A stretch of 64,000 nt of DNA from Verrucomicrobiota bacterium. GTDB lineage: Bacteria; Verrucomicrobiota; Verrucomicrobiia; Opitutales; Opitutaceae. The stretch is from NCBI GenBank assembly GCA_018239675.1, contig JAFEGX010000125.1:1-64000 (forward strand), in the 5' to 3' direction. Position numbers and translations under genes: made by a program. Positions 41,107 through 49,127 of this stretch are shown here, piece after piece. Each line of letters starts with the position of its first letter. Within the stretch, counting starts at the first letter, position 1. The notes under the pieces are model-generated. The model saw only the letters and a list, made by a program, of their open reading frames with translations. It had not been told where the DNA came from and searched no databases.

Positions 41107-42606
41107 TCAGGCGAGGGCCGCGGCAAGCGCGGCCAGGATGTCCTCGACCGGCTCGGCGCCCACCGACAGGCGCAGCAGCTCGGGATCAAGGCCGCCGGCC
41201 GCCAGCTCCGCGCGGCCCGCGGCGGTGCTGACGAGGTCGTAGTGTGCAAGGTACATGAACGGGCAGATCAGGGTGGTTGCCATGCCGAAGCTCGGGCCCT
41301 TCGGGAGCGTCAGGCGGTCGTAGAACCGGTCGAGCGGACTGCGAAGCGTGAACGTGATCATCCCCCCGACCGCGGCCGGCGTCCGGGCGATCGCGAGGTA
41401 GTTGGCGCGCGACGCGGGATGCAGCGCCCAGTACACGTCCCGCACGCCGGGATGGCGCTGCAGGAATTCGACGACCCGCGGCACGCTGGCCTGGATCCGG
41501 TCGAGCAGGACCGACGTGTCGGCGATCTCGGCCGCCAGGCGGGCGAGGTCGCGGTCGTGCAGCGGCTCAACCTTGGGGGCGATCCCCGCGCGAAGCTCCG
41601 CCGCGCCGGCCGCCGCGGGGTTGACCACCACCAACCCGGCGGTGAGGTCGCCGCCGCCCGCGGTGTACTTCGTGAGGCTTGAGACGACCACGTCGGCGTG
41701 GCGCAGCACGTCGAGGCTGAAGGGCGAGGAAACCGAGGGATCGAGGATCACCCGGGCGCCGTGCCGCCGGGCGAGCATGGCGATGCCGGCGACGTCGGGG
41801 GTCTGGATCAGCGGGTTGGTCGGCACCTCGGTCACGATGCCCGCCACCCGCCCGGCGTGGCGCGCGAGCACGGCGTCAAGGGCGGCGAGGTCGAACACAT
41901 CCGCCACGTGGACATAGTCCGCGGGGGTGGCGGTGAACTTCTGGAGCAGCGCGATCGTGTCGAGGTAAAGCCAGCCGAGCTGGATCCACACCGTGCGCCC
42001 CTGGGCTGCCTGCCGTTCCGCGATCGCCCGGAACGCGGCGTCGACCGCGTTCATTCCGCAGTTGGTGATGAACAAGTCGGCGGGCGCCGTGCCCGGGAAC
42101 AGCGGCTGCAGGTGGCGGCGCACCTCGGCGAGGGCATCGCCCGCGAAGAGCGTCTCGGCGGTGACCGCGGGGCGGAGCCCGCGCCGCACCAGCTCGGCCT
42201 CGGCGGCCCGCGAGGAGAGGAAGCCGCCGACATTTTGGAGGAAGGTCTTGGCCCGCGACCCCAGCGCGGGATCGGTCGGATGCGCGAGGCCGGCGAGCCC
42301 CGCGTCGTTCACCCGCGTCACCGGCGCGGCGCCGAGGTGGGCGGCGAGCCGGTCGGCCATCCGGGTGGACGAGGTCAGCCAGAGCGTCTGCCCGGCCAGG
42401 CCTTGCCGGCGGCTCAGTTCGGCCGCGAGGTCCTGGACCAGCGGATGGACGACAAAACGCGGGTAGCCGGAGGTGAGATGCCGCGTCACGGCCGGGTCCT
42501 TTTCCTCGTACCCGCGCACGTCGCGCATCGTGGGCAGGCTGCAGGAGACGGCGTGCAGGCTGGCCGGGATGCGTTGACCGAGGGGCAGGGGGCGGAAGGC
42601 GGACAT
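41107..42606 (-). CDS. Cys/Met-metabolism PLP-dependent enzyme (cystathionine gamma-synthase-like)
   Basis: A 499-residue enzyme of the trans-sulfuration family. The PLP lysine is in VVVSSLTKYTAGGGDLTAG (usually STKYxxGHSD) and the cofactor Asp is in ARVILDPSVSSPF. It is longer than typical MetB (about 390) because of an extra N-terminal ~110 residues, as in fungal-type cystathionine gamma-synthases. With MetX in the same window, it may use acyl-homoserine with cysteine or sulfide. The ATG at 42606 was chosen; a TTG start 17 codons upstream is possible. Confidence 0.85.
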   Translation of the reverse strand: MSAFRPLPLGQRIPASLHAVSCSLPTMRDVRGYEEKDPAVTRHLTSGYPRFVVHPLVQDLAAELSRRQGLAGQTLWLTSSTRMADRLAAHLGAAPVTRVNDAGLAGLAHPTDPALGSRAKTFLQNVGGFLSSRAAEAELVRRGLRPAVTAETLFAGDALAEVRRHLQPLFPGTAPADLFITNCGMNAVDAAFRAIAERQAAQGRTVWIQLGWLYLDTIALLQKFTATPADYVHVADVFDLAALDAVLARHAGRVAGIVTEVPTNPLIQTPDVAGIAMLARRHGARVILDPSVSSPFSLDVLRHADVVVSSLTKYTAGGGDLTAGLVVVNPAAAGAAELRAGIAPKVEPLHDRDLARLAAEIADTSVLLDRIQASVPRVVEFLQRHPGVRDVYWALHPASRANYLAIARTPAAVGGMITFTLRSPLDRFYDRLTLPKGPSFGMATTLICPFMYLAHYDLVSTAAGRAELAAGGLDPELLRLSVGAEPVEDILAALAAALA

Positions 42607-42743
42607 CGGGAAGCGGGGGAGCCAGTCTTTCGTCACCCGCCCACGAGGCAACCGCAAGCTGCGTCATGCCGGGCGGCGAATTGTGGCCGTCCCCTCCGAA
42701 ACGGATTGCCCGGCGGGAGGGGCGGGCTGCTAGCGTGCGGGCC

Positions 42744-43505
42744 ATGAAACTCGTCTCGTGGAACGTGAACGGCATCCGGGCGGTGCTGCGGAAGGGCGCG
42801 ATGGACTACTTCAACTCGGTCGGCGCCGACGTGATCTGCCTCCAGGAGACGAAGGCGCATCCCGGCGACGTGCAGCACGTGGCCTGGCCGAAGGGCTACA
42901 CGGCCTTCTGGAACAGCGCGGCGAAGAAGGGTTACAGCGGCACGGTCGTGTTCACCCGGGTCGCGCCCCTGAAGGTGACCAATGGCATCGGCGTCGCGGC
43001 GCACGACGACGAGGGCCGCGTGATCACGGCGGAGTTCCCGGGCTTCCACCTCGTGAACGTCTACCAGCCCAACTCGCAGCGGGGCCTGACCCGGCTGGAG
43101 TACCGCACGCAGGAGTGGGACGGCGCGTTCCTCGCCTACCTCCGGAAGCTCGAGAAGCGCGGCAAGCCGGTCGTGTTCTGCGGCGACCTCAACGTGGCGC
43201 ACCAGGAGATCGACCTGGCCAACCCCAAGAGCAACCGCCGCAACGCCGGCTTCACCGACGAGGAGCGGGGCAACTTCTCGAAGCTGCTCGACCGGGGCTT
43301 CGTCGACACCTTCCGCGTGTTCGAGCCGGGACCGGGCCACTACACCTGGTGGAGCCAGATGATGAACTGCCGCGCCCGGAACATCGGGTGGCGGGTCGAC
43401 TACTTCGTGGCCTCGGAGAAGCTCCGTCCGGCACTGAAGCGCGCCTGGATCTCGCCCGAGGTCATGGGCAGCGACCACTGCCCGGTCGGTCTCGAGCTGG
43501 CGTGA
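42744..43505 (+). CDS. xth: Exodeoxyribonuclease III (AP endonuclease)
   Basis: A 253-residue EEP-superfamily nuclease for base excision repair. Motifs in order: WNVNGIRAVLRKG, CLQETKAH (metal Glu), NVYQPNSQRG, VFCGDLNVAHQEIDLANPK (catalytic Asp-x-Asn), RVDYFVASEKL and SDHCPVGLEL (catalytic Asp-His). Length fits ExoA/Xth. The ATG at 42744 was chosen because the first catalytic strand follows directly. It is divergent from the PLP enzyme. Confidence 0.96.
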   Translation: MKLVSWNVNGIRAVLRKGAMDYFNSVGADVICLQETKAHPGDVQHVAWPKGYTAFWNSAAKKGYSGTVVFTRVAPLKVTNGIGVAAHDDEGRVITAEFPGFHLVNVYQPNSQRGLTRLEYRTQEWDGAFLAYLRKLEKRGKPVVFCGDLNVAHQEIDLANPKSNRRNAGFTDEERGNFSKLLDRGFVDTFRVFEPGPGHYTWWSQMMNCRARNIGWRVDYFVASEKLRPALKRAWISPEVMGSDHCPVGLELA

Positions 43506-43557
43506 GGGCCCGGATTTTCTCCGTTACGTTCCGCCGCGGATCGGGCAAACTGCGGGC

Positions 43558-44046
43558 ATGATCGAACTCAAGCCCCTCATGCTCCAGCAGCCGTGGCTGA
43601 CGCTGGCCGTGGCGGAGAGCCTGACCTGCGGCCACGTGCAGGCCCGGGTCGGCGCGATCTCCGGGGCGTCGGATTTTCTCCTCGGTGGCATCACGGCGTA
43701 CACCCTCGACGAGAAGGTCCGCCATCTCGGCGTGAACCGCGCGGCGGCGCGCCGGGTCGACTGCGTGTCGGCCCGGGTGGCGCGGGAGATGGCGCTCGGG
43801 GCCTGCCGGCTCTTTGGCAGTGACCTCGGGCTGGCGACCACGGGCTACGCAGAGCCGTCGCCGGCGAAGGGCGTGAAGGCCCCGTTCGCGTGGTGGGCGC
43901 TCGCGCACGTGCGGCGCGGCCGGACCGTCGCGCTGCGCAGCGGCCGGGTGGAATGCCCGGGCGCCGCGCGGGTCGAGACGCAAGCCATGGTTGCCGCCGC
44001 CGCCCTCACCGAACTGGTCGAGTACCTGCGCCAGATCCGGGCCTGA
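43558..44046 (+). CDS. CinA C-terminal-domain protein (nicotinamide-nucleotide amidase-like)
   Basis: A 162-residue stand-alone CinA-C/PncC domain. AESLTCGHVQARVGAISGASDFLLGGITAYT (positions about 20-50) matches the family's AESLTGG start but has Cys in place of the first Gly. VARE-MA-GACRLFGSDLGLATTGYAEP follows. The family deamidates NMN to nicotinic acid mononucleotide to recycle pyridine nucleotides. The substitution near the active site leaves activity open. It is 52 bp downstream of xth. Confidence 0.85.
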   Translation: MIELKPLMLQQPWLTLAVAESLTCGHVQARVGAISGASDFLLGGITAYTLDEKVRHLGVNRAAARRVDCVSARVAREMALGACRLFGSDLGLATTGYAEPSPAKGVKAPFAWWALAHVRRGRTVALRSGRVECPGAARVETQAMVAAAALTELVEYLRQIRA

Positions 44047-44052
44047 AGCAAT

Positions 44053-44232
44053 CTGACCAAAATTGTAGCCGCAAAAATGCGCATAAGGCGCAAGAACTCG
44101 CGCCACAGCGTTGCGCCCTACCAAGGCAATAGCCCGAGGTCTACGATCACTCTGCCGCTGGATTTCGAATCGGATTGATCTGCGGTTTTGTGCCTCTTTG
44201 CGGCTACACCATTATCGAAATCGCTCTAGCCC
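44053..44232 (+). repeat. Dispersed ~180-bp repeat element, copy B
   Basis: Whole-length homologue of 7380-7561 (read on its minus strand), with the same outer sequence (ACCAAAATTGTAGCCGC at the start, ATTATCGAAATCGCTC at the end) and recognisable middle. Its terminal inverted repeats are 44064-44093 and 44187-44208. The 288-bp space between the CinA-C gene and the VOC gene holds this element and no gene. Confidence 0.8.
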
Positions 44233-44334
44233 CCGGCTTGATCGGGGTATCGGCCGCGCCTCGGCGACGGTGCGGCCGCGTCTCGTCGCCCGAATCCTGA
44301 TTCTCGAATCCCGAACGCCGTCCCGGGCGCCGAC

Positions 44335-44739
44335 TCACGTCAGTGTGTTCTGCAGGAACTCGACGCTCTCGCCGTTCGGGCCCTCGCAGAAGAAGATCCG
44401 GACGGGCACGGGGCCGGCGTTGGTGGTTGGGATCGTGACGTCGCGCGGCTCGACCGTGATCTTGAAACCCGCGGCGCGCACGCGGGCGGCGGTGTCGTCG
44501 AGCTGGTCGGTGCGGAAGGCGAAATGGTAGATCGCGCCGTTGGTCGGGCCGGAGTAGGCGAGGTCTTCGAAGACCTCGAGGTAGTTGCCGTCACCCGTGT
44601 CGAGCATCACGGCGCGTTGCGGCGCGGCCCGCCACGCGATCTTCACGGTGCAGCCGAGCACCTCCTGGTAGAACCGCATGGTGGCGTCCCAGTCGCGGGT
44701 CTTGACGCAGACGTGGTGGAAACCGGAGATCGCGCTCAT
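44335..44739 (-). CDS. VOC-superfamily (glyoxalase-like) protein
   Basis: A 134-residue protein with two beta-alpha-beta-beta-beta units: FHHVCVKTRDWDATMRFYQEVLGCTVKI and IYHFAFRTDQLDDTAARVRAAGFKIT, ending FFCEGPNGESVEFLQ. Metal ligands would be His8/His9, Glu in NYLEVFED, His in IYHFAF and Glu in ESVEF. It may be a lyase, dioxygenase or binding protein; the substrate is not predictable. The ATG at 44739 was chosen since the first strand starts there. Confidence 0.88.
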   Translation of the reverse strand: MSAISGFHHVCVKTRDWDATMRFYQEVLGCTVKIAWRAAPQRAVMLDTGDGNYLEVFEDLAYSGPTNGAIYHFAFRTDQLDDTAARVRAAGFKITVEPRDVTIPTTNAGPVPVRIFFCEGPNGESVEFLQNTLT

Positions 44740-44772
44740 CCCGGCCAGCGTCTCGGGCCGGGCGGCCGAAGT

Positions 44773-44800
44773 AAACAAAAACGGGGCCGCACGGCCCCGT
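44773..44800 (-). terminator. Rho-independent terminator of the SYLF gene
   Basis: Read leftward, a perfect 9-bp stem (ACGGGGCCG / CGGCCCCGT, loop of 2) is followed by TTTTTGTTT. It begins 30 bp after the SYLF stop codon. Confidence 0.9.
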
Positions 44801-44829
44801 TCGAGAAGCAAGGAGGATCGGCCGCGGAC

Positions 44830-45516
44830 TCAGGGCGCGATCGACTGCACGTACTGCATGAGCGGCACGACCTCGGTCGGCGCCGTGACCCAGTTGCTGT
44901 AGAGCAGCTCGGGCATCGTGTACTGCGTGTTGTAAAGGATGTAGTTGACCTGGTCGTTCCGCTCCAGCCAGCCGGCCTTGACCGTGGCACCCGCGTAGAG
45001 GCCCTTGGTCTTGGAGTACACAAGGACCGGCGCGGTGATCATTTCGCGGTTGTTCTTCTCGGCCTCGGCGGCCTTCGGCCCGGCGACCGCCTTGGCGTCG
45101 ACGCCGACATTGAAGCGCTGGTTGAATAGCAGGCGCGGGGTCTGGTCGTCGGTGATGACCATGACCGTCTCAAGGGAGTTGGCGCCGACCTGGAGGCCGA
45201 AGCTGAGTTCGCCGGCCGAGATCAGCACGGGCAGGCTCCAGTGGCCGTCCGCCTTCTTCACCATGATGACGCCGTAGCCGTCCTTCACGCCGAGGAGAAA
45301 TCCGGCCTTGAACTGGTTGACGATCACGATCGCGCGGGCGCCCTGCAGCACGCTGGCCGGGATGGCGGTGGCCGGGTTGGCCATGAACTCCCGCAGGATG
45401 GCCTCGCAGGTTTCGACGCGGGAGACGTACTCCGGGCGGGACGCCGCACTGGGGGCCGCGCGGGCGATGACGAGCCCGGAGAGGGCGAAAAGTGACAGCA
45501 GGAGCAGTTTTTTCAT
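44830..45516 (-). CDS. SYLF/Ysc84-like secreted lipid-binding protein
   Basis: A 228-residue protein with a signal peptide (first about 21, ending LVIARA). The SYLF (YSC84) domain starts at about 35: ASVLQGARAIVIVNQFKAGFLLGVKDGYGVIMVKK and PVLISAGELSFGLQVGANSLETVMVI are its glycine-rich core. The eukaryotic domain binds phosphoinositides; bacterial versions are periplasmic proteins of uncertain role. The ATG at 45516 was chosen over one 13 codons upstream because the signal peptide begins there. It has its own terminator. Confidence 0.9.
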   Translation of the reverse strand: MKKLLLLSLFALSGLVIARAAPSAASRPEYVSRVETCEAILREFMANPATAIPASVLQGARAIVIVNQFKAGFLLGVKDGYGVIMVKKADGHWSLPVLISAGELSFGLQVGANSLETVMVITDDQTPRLLFNQRFNVGVDAKAVAGPKAAEAEKNNREMITAPVLVYSKTKGLYAGATVKAGWLERNDQVNYILYNTQYTMPELLYSNWVTAPTEVVPLMQYVQSIAP

Positions 45517-45621
45517 GGCGGTGCGGAAACGCTGAATATCGGGCAGTCTATGCATGGCGGCGCGAACTTGGAAAGCGCGGAGTGCGTCCGGTTCCCGCGG
45601 GGGACAGCGGCCCGGCCCCGG

Positions 45622-45993
45622 CTAGTCGAGCCCCCGCGCCGTCAGCTCGTCCTCGTCCCAACCAAGGTAGTGGCCCAGCTCGTGGAGGTAGGTCAGGCGG
45701 GTCTCCTCGCGGAAGACCTCGACGTCGCCTTCCGCAAAGTCCCACAGGTTTTCCAGGTAGAGCAGGATCTCGGGCGGGGCGGGCTGGTCGTGTGCCAGCT
45801 CGGTGCCATGGGGGCTGCCGGTGAACAGGCCCAGGAGGTCCGGTTCAAATCCCTCCGCCAGGACGCTCGGGTGGGGGGTCTGCTCGAGGTGCACGGGCAC
45901 CGCCCGGGCCAGCGGGCGGATCTCCGGCGGCAGTTTCCGCTGGGTGGCGGCCACGACGGCGGCGGCGATCTCGGTGAGGCGGGAGTGTTTCAC
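45622..45993 (-). CDS. Small zincin-like metallopeptidase (DUF1025/PF06262-like)
   Basis: A 123-residue protein with YLHELGHYLGWDEDELTARGLD at the C-terminus: an HExxH zinc motif, a downstream third His and the acidic DEDEL tail characteristic of this minimal zincin family. LLGLFTGSP and EILLYLENLW are also family-like. There is no signal peptide, so it is cytoplasmic, and the substrate is unknown. The start is GTG 45993. Confidence 0.87.
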   Translation of the reverse strand: MKHSRLTEIAAAVVAATQRKLPPEIRPLARAVPVHLEQTPHPSVLAEGFEPDLLGLFTGSPHGTELAHDQPAPPEILLYLENLWDFAEGDVEVFREETRLTYLHELGHYLGWDEDELTARGLD

Positions 45994-46096
45994 GGCAACC
46001 GGGACCTAGGGTGAAGGGCCCGCCGGCAAAATCGCAACCCGGGATGAAAAACCGCGTAACCGGGCCGCCCGGCCGGCGTCTTGGTCTCCGTTGCCC

Positions 46097-46555
46097 ATGA
46101 AATCCAAAACAACGTTTGTAACCCTCCTGGCCATTGGGTTCTTGGCTGCGACCGCTCTGGTTCGCGCCCAGGCCCCGGCCGGTGGTCCCCCCGACGAACG
46201 CGGTCCGCGCCCGAGCCCCGAGCAGATGCGTGAACGCCGCATGAAGAGGCTCGATGAGAAGCTCTCGCTCACTCCCGCCGAAAAGCAGCAGATCCAGGCC
46301 ATCTGGGACCAGTCTGAGCAGCAGGCCAAGGCCCTGCGGGCCGACGACTCCCTGCCGCGCGACCAGCGCCGGCAGAAGATGATGGCGATCATGAAGGACA
46401 CGCACGACAAGGTTCGCGCCGTCCTCACGCCCGATCAGCAGAAGACTTTTGACACGCTCCCGCCGGAGCCCCGGGGCCGCCGGGGCGGTCCGCGGCCGGC
46501 CGGTGGCGGCAATACCCCGCCTCCGCCGCCTGCGAACCAGGCTCCGCCGAGCTGA
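46097..46555 (+). CDS. Spy/CpxP-like periplasmic protein (LTxxQ motifs)
   Basis: A 152-residue protein with a signal peptide (first about 24, ending ALVRA). A helical core carries two LTxxQ-like motifs (LTPAEKQQIQ and LTPDQQKTF) and many Arg/Gln/Asp, as in Spy and CpxP periplasmic chaperones. It ends in a Pro/Gly-rich tail. It may bind misfolded envelope proteins. The ATG at 46097 is preferred over TTG 46091. Confidence 0.82.
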   Translation: MKSKTTFVTLLAIGFLAATALVRAQAPAGGPPDERGPRPSPEQMRERRMKRLDEKLSLTPAEKQQIQAIWDQSEQQAKALRADDSLPRDQRRQKMMAIMKDTHDKVRAVLTPDQQKTFDTLPPEPRGRRGGPRPAGGGNTPPPPPANQAPPS

Positions 46556-46582
46556 GCACGATTTTGTCAGGGTTGGTTGTCT

Positions 46583-46620
46583 GGCCGCCGCGGCAGGGGT
46601 GTCGCGGCGGCCTTCTTTTT
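46583..46620 (+). terminator. Rho-independent terminator of the Spy-like gene
   Basis: A perfect 10-bp GC stem (GGCCGCCGCG / CGCGGCGGCC, loop of 10) is followed by TTCTTTTT. It begins 27 bp after the stop codon and 100 bp before the next gene. Confidence 0.92.
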
Positions 46621-46720
46621 GGCCGGATCGCGGAGTGTTCGCCCGTCTGAATCCCGTCGTTGGCGCGTCCGCCCGCCGGCACCCATTGACTCGCGGGCTC
46701 CGGCTTCGCAGCGTGCGCGG

Positions 46721-47965
46721 ATGGCTGATCCACGCGAGGTGATCATCGTCGGAGGCGGCGCCGCGGGCTTCTTCGCGGCGATCTCCTGCGCCGGCCAGCT
46801 GGGCCCCGCGGGCCGCGTCACGCTCCTGGAGGCCACCACGCACCCCCTCGCCAAGGTCCGCGTCTCGGGCGGCGGCCGCTGCAATGTCACCCACGCCTGC
46901 TTCGACCCCCGCGAGCTCGCCAAGCGCTACCCGCGCGGCGGCCGCGAGCTGCTCGGCGCGTTCCACCGCTGGCAGCCCCGCGACATGGTCGACTGGCTCG
47001 CCGCCCGCGGCGTCGCCACCAAGACCGAGGCCGACGGCCGCATGTTTCCCGTCACCGATGACTCCGGCACGATTGTCGACTGCCTGCTGCGCGCCGCGGC
47101 CGACGCCGGCGTCGACGTGTACACCGGGCTCGGGCTGCGGACGGCCGAGCGTGCGGCCCGGCCGGAAGGCGCCCCGGGATTCCGGATCACCCTGACCGAC
47201 GAAACGTCGCGCGCCTGCGACCGCCTGCTGCTGGCCACCGGCGGCAACAAGGGGTCTTCCGGCCTCAGCGTCGCCGCCTCCCTCGGCCACACCATCGAAC
47301 CGCCGGTGCCGTCGCTCTTCACGTTTCACATCGACGACGCGAGGCTGGCGGGGCTGTCCGGCCTGTCGGTGCCGGAGGTGATCGCGGCGGTGCCCGGGAC
47401 CAAGCTCCGCGAGCGCGGCCCGCTGCTCGTCACGCACTGGGGCCTCAGCGGCCCGGCCATCCTGAAACTCTCCGCGTGGGGCGCTCGCGAGCTGGCGGCG
47501 CGGCACTACGAATTTCCGGTGACGATCAACTTCGCGCCGGACCACTCGCGCGATTCGCTCATCCGGGAGCTCGGGCGGGTCCGGGAGCAGAATCCGCGGA
47601 AGCAGATCGCGACCTGGAGCCCGCTGCCGCTCCCGCAGCGCCTATGGGAGCGGCTGGTCGCCACGGCCGGCGTCGCGCCGGCGACGCCGTGGACCCAGGT
47701 GGGCAACGCCGCCCTCGCCGCGCTCGCGGGCCTCATCACCGGCGCCGAGTTCAAGGTGGTGGGCAAGAGCCTGTTCAAGGAGGAATTCGTGACCTGCGGC
47801 GGGGTCCGGCTGGCCGAGGTCGACTTCAAGACGATGGAGAGCCGGAAGTGTCCCGGTCTCCACTTTGCGGGCGAAGTGCTCGACATCGACGGCATCACCG
47901 GTGGCTTCAATTTTCAGGCCGCGTGGACCACCGGCCGGCTGGCCGGCCTTGCGATGGCGGGCTGA
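46721..47965 (+). CDS. HI0933/YhiN-type FAD-dependent oxidoreductase
   Basis: A 414-residue flavoprotein. The dinucleotide-binding motif VIIVGGGAAGFFAAI is at about 7-21, followed by KVRVSGGGRCNVTHACFD, the HI0933 signature. The C-terminal GKSLFKEEFVTCGGVRLAEVDFKTMESRKCPGLHFAGEVLDIDGITGGFNFQAAW closes the FAD site. The family is conserved but its reaction is not known. The ATG at 46721 was chosen because upstream sequence contains the previous gene's terminator. Confidence 0.93.
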   Translation: MADPREVIIVGGGAAGFFAAISCAGQLGPAGRVTLLEATTHPLAKVRVSGGGRCNVTHACFDPRELAKRYPRGGRELLGAFHRWQPRDMVDWLAARGVATKTEADGRMFPVTDDSGTIVDCLLRAAADAGVDVYTGLGLRTAERAARPEGAPGFRITLTDETSRACDRLLLATGGNKGSSGLSVAASLGHTIEPPVPSLFTFHIDDARLAGLSGLSVPEVIAAVPGTKLRERGPLLVTHWGLSGPAILKLSAWGARELAARHYEFPVTINFAPDHSRDSLIRELGRVREQNPRKQIATWSPLPLPQRLWERLVATAGVAPATPWTQVGNAALAALAGLITGAEFKVVGKSLFKEEFVTCGGVRLAEVDFKTMESRKCPGLHFAGEVLDIDGITGGFNFQAAWTTGRLAGLAMAG

Positions 47966-47969
47966 AGTA

Positions 47970-48124
47970 CGATTTCCGAATGACGATTTACGATTGGGCG
48001 GACGCAAGCGGGTGGGAGGGGGCCGGTCTTTCCGCGGGATCCACAAGTGCGCCCTGATCAAAAACTCTCCACCTCCCCGCCCGCACGGATTCAATCGCCA
48101 ATCGTAATTCGCAAATCGTAAATT
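47970..48124. repeat. Inverted repeat between flavoprotein and AEC genes
   Basis: Left arm 47970-47997 (ACGATTTCCGAATGACG...) and right arm 48092-48124 (CAATCGCCAATCG...AAATCGTAAAT) are imperfect inverted copies built from the AATCGTAA word. The right arm runs up to the GTG start of the AEC gene. Confidence 0.55.
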
Positions 48125-48129
48125 TCCCC

Positions 48130-49074
48130 GTGTCCTATTTTCACCTCCTCCTCCTGATCCTGCCGGTCTTCGCCCTGATGGGGCTCGGCATGGGGCTTCG
48201 GCGGGTCGGGTGGCTGACGGCGGAGGCCGACGCGAGCCTGCTGCGACTCGTGGTGAACTTCCTCTACCCGTGCATCATCTTCGAGAACGTCCACGCGAAC
48301 CCGGCGCTGCGTGATCCCGCCAATCTGGCGTGGGGTCCGTTCATGGGCTTCGCGACCATGGCGGGCGGCATCCTGCTGTGCCGGCAGGCCGCGCGCTGGC
48401 TCGGCTTCGAGGTCGGCACGGGCCTCCGCACGTTCGCCTTCACCGCCGGCATCTTCAATTACGCCTACATCACGGTGCCGGTGATGACCGCGCTGTTCGG
48501 CCCGGGCAGCCTGGGCGTTTTGTTCGCGTTCAACGTCGGGGCCGAGGCCGCGATCTGGACCGTGGGCGTGCTGCTGCTCGCCGGGCGGTCCTGGCGCGAC
48601 GGCGGGCGGCAGCTGCTCAGTCCGCCGGTCCTGGCGCTGTTTGTCGCGGTGGGGGTCAACCTTGGCGGCCTCGCGCCCCACGTGCCGAAGCTGCTGCTCG
48701 ACGTCGTCCATCCGCTGGCCGCCTGCGCGATCCCGATGGGCCTCATCCTGAGCGGCGCCACGATGGCCGAGCATTTCTTCGACCGGCCGGGCGAGCTGTT
48801 CGAGGCGCGCACCTCGGTCGGCGCCGTCGCGATGCGCCTGGGTGTGATGACCGGCCTGCTCCTGCTGCTCGCGCGGTTCGGCCCGTTCACCGCCGACCTG
48901 CGGCACGTGATCATGGTGCAGGCCGCGATGCCCGCCGGTTTCCTGCCGATCGTGCTCGTGAAACACTACGGCGGACATCTCCTCACCGCCGTCCGCATCG
49001 TCCTCGCCACCGTGCTCGCGAGCATCCTGCTCACCCCTTTCTGGTTGCAGCTCGGCCTGGCTTGGATCGGGTGA
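48130..49074 (+). CDS. AEC-family transporter (auxin efflux carrier type)
   Basis: A 314-residue membrane protein with about ten hydrophobic segments. Family marks are FLYPCIIFENV, AFTAGIFNYAYITVPVM (conserved Asn-Tyr-Gly-like crossing) and HPLAACAIPMGLILSGATM. Members export organic acids such as malate or malonate. It starts at GTG 48130, next to the alpha-galactosidase gene on the same strand. Confidence 0.9.
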   Translation: MSYFHLLLLILPVFALMGLGMGLRRVGWLTAEADASLLRLVVNFLYPCIIFENVHANPALRDPANLAWGPFMGFATMAGGILLCRQAARWLGFEVGTGLRTFAFTAGIFNYAYITVPVMTALFGPGSLGVLFAFNVGAEAAIWTVGVLLLAGRSWRDGGRQLLSPPVLALFVAVGVNLGGLAPHVPKLLLDVVHPLAACAIPMGLILSGATMAEHFFDRPGELFEARTSVGAVAMRLGVMTGLLLLLARFGPFTADLRHVIMVQAAMPAGFLPIVLVKHYGGHLLTAVRIVLATVLASILLTPFWLQLGLAWIG

Positions 49075-49080
49075 ATGGGA

Positions 49081-49108
49081 AGTGACGAGTGACAAGTGAC
49101 GAGTGACC
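49081..49108. repeat. Four tandem heptamers AGTGACN
   Basis: AGTGACG, AGTGACA, AGTGACG, AGTGACC lie in the 53-bp space between the AEC and GH36 genes. They could be a regulator-binding array, since 7-bp direct repeats are rare as such, or a slippage array. Confidence 0.8.
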
Positions 49109-49127
49109 AGCCATAGGCTTTTCGAAG

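Noticed and set aside
42607-42743. Possible SAM-type riboswitch before the Cys/Met PLP gene
   Set aside because: The leader is short and GC-rich, and I could not match a SAM-I, SAM-II or SAH core; Rfam models would be needed to be sure.
39463-49074. MATE, RND or AEC carriers as the missing permease of the SBP-TPR cassettes
   Set aside because: None is an ABC permease, and none is known to work with family 1 binding proteins; they are also separated from the cassettes by unrelated genes.
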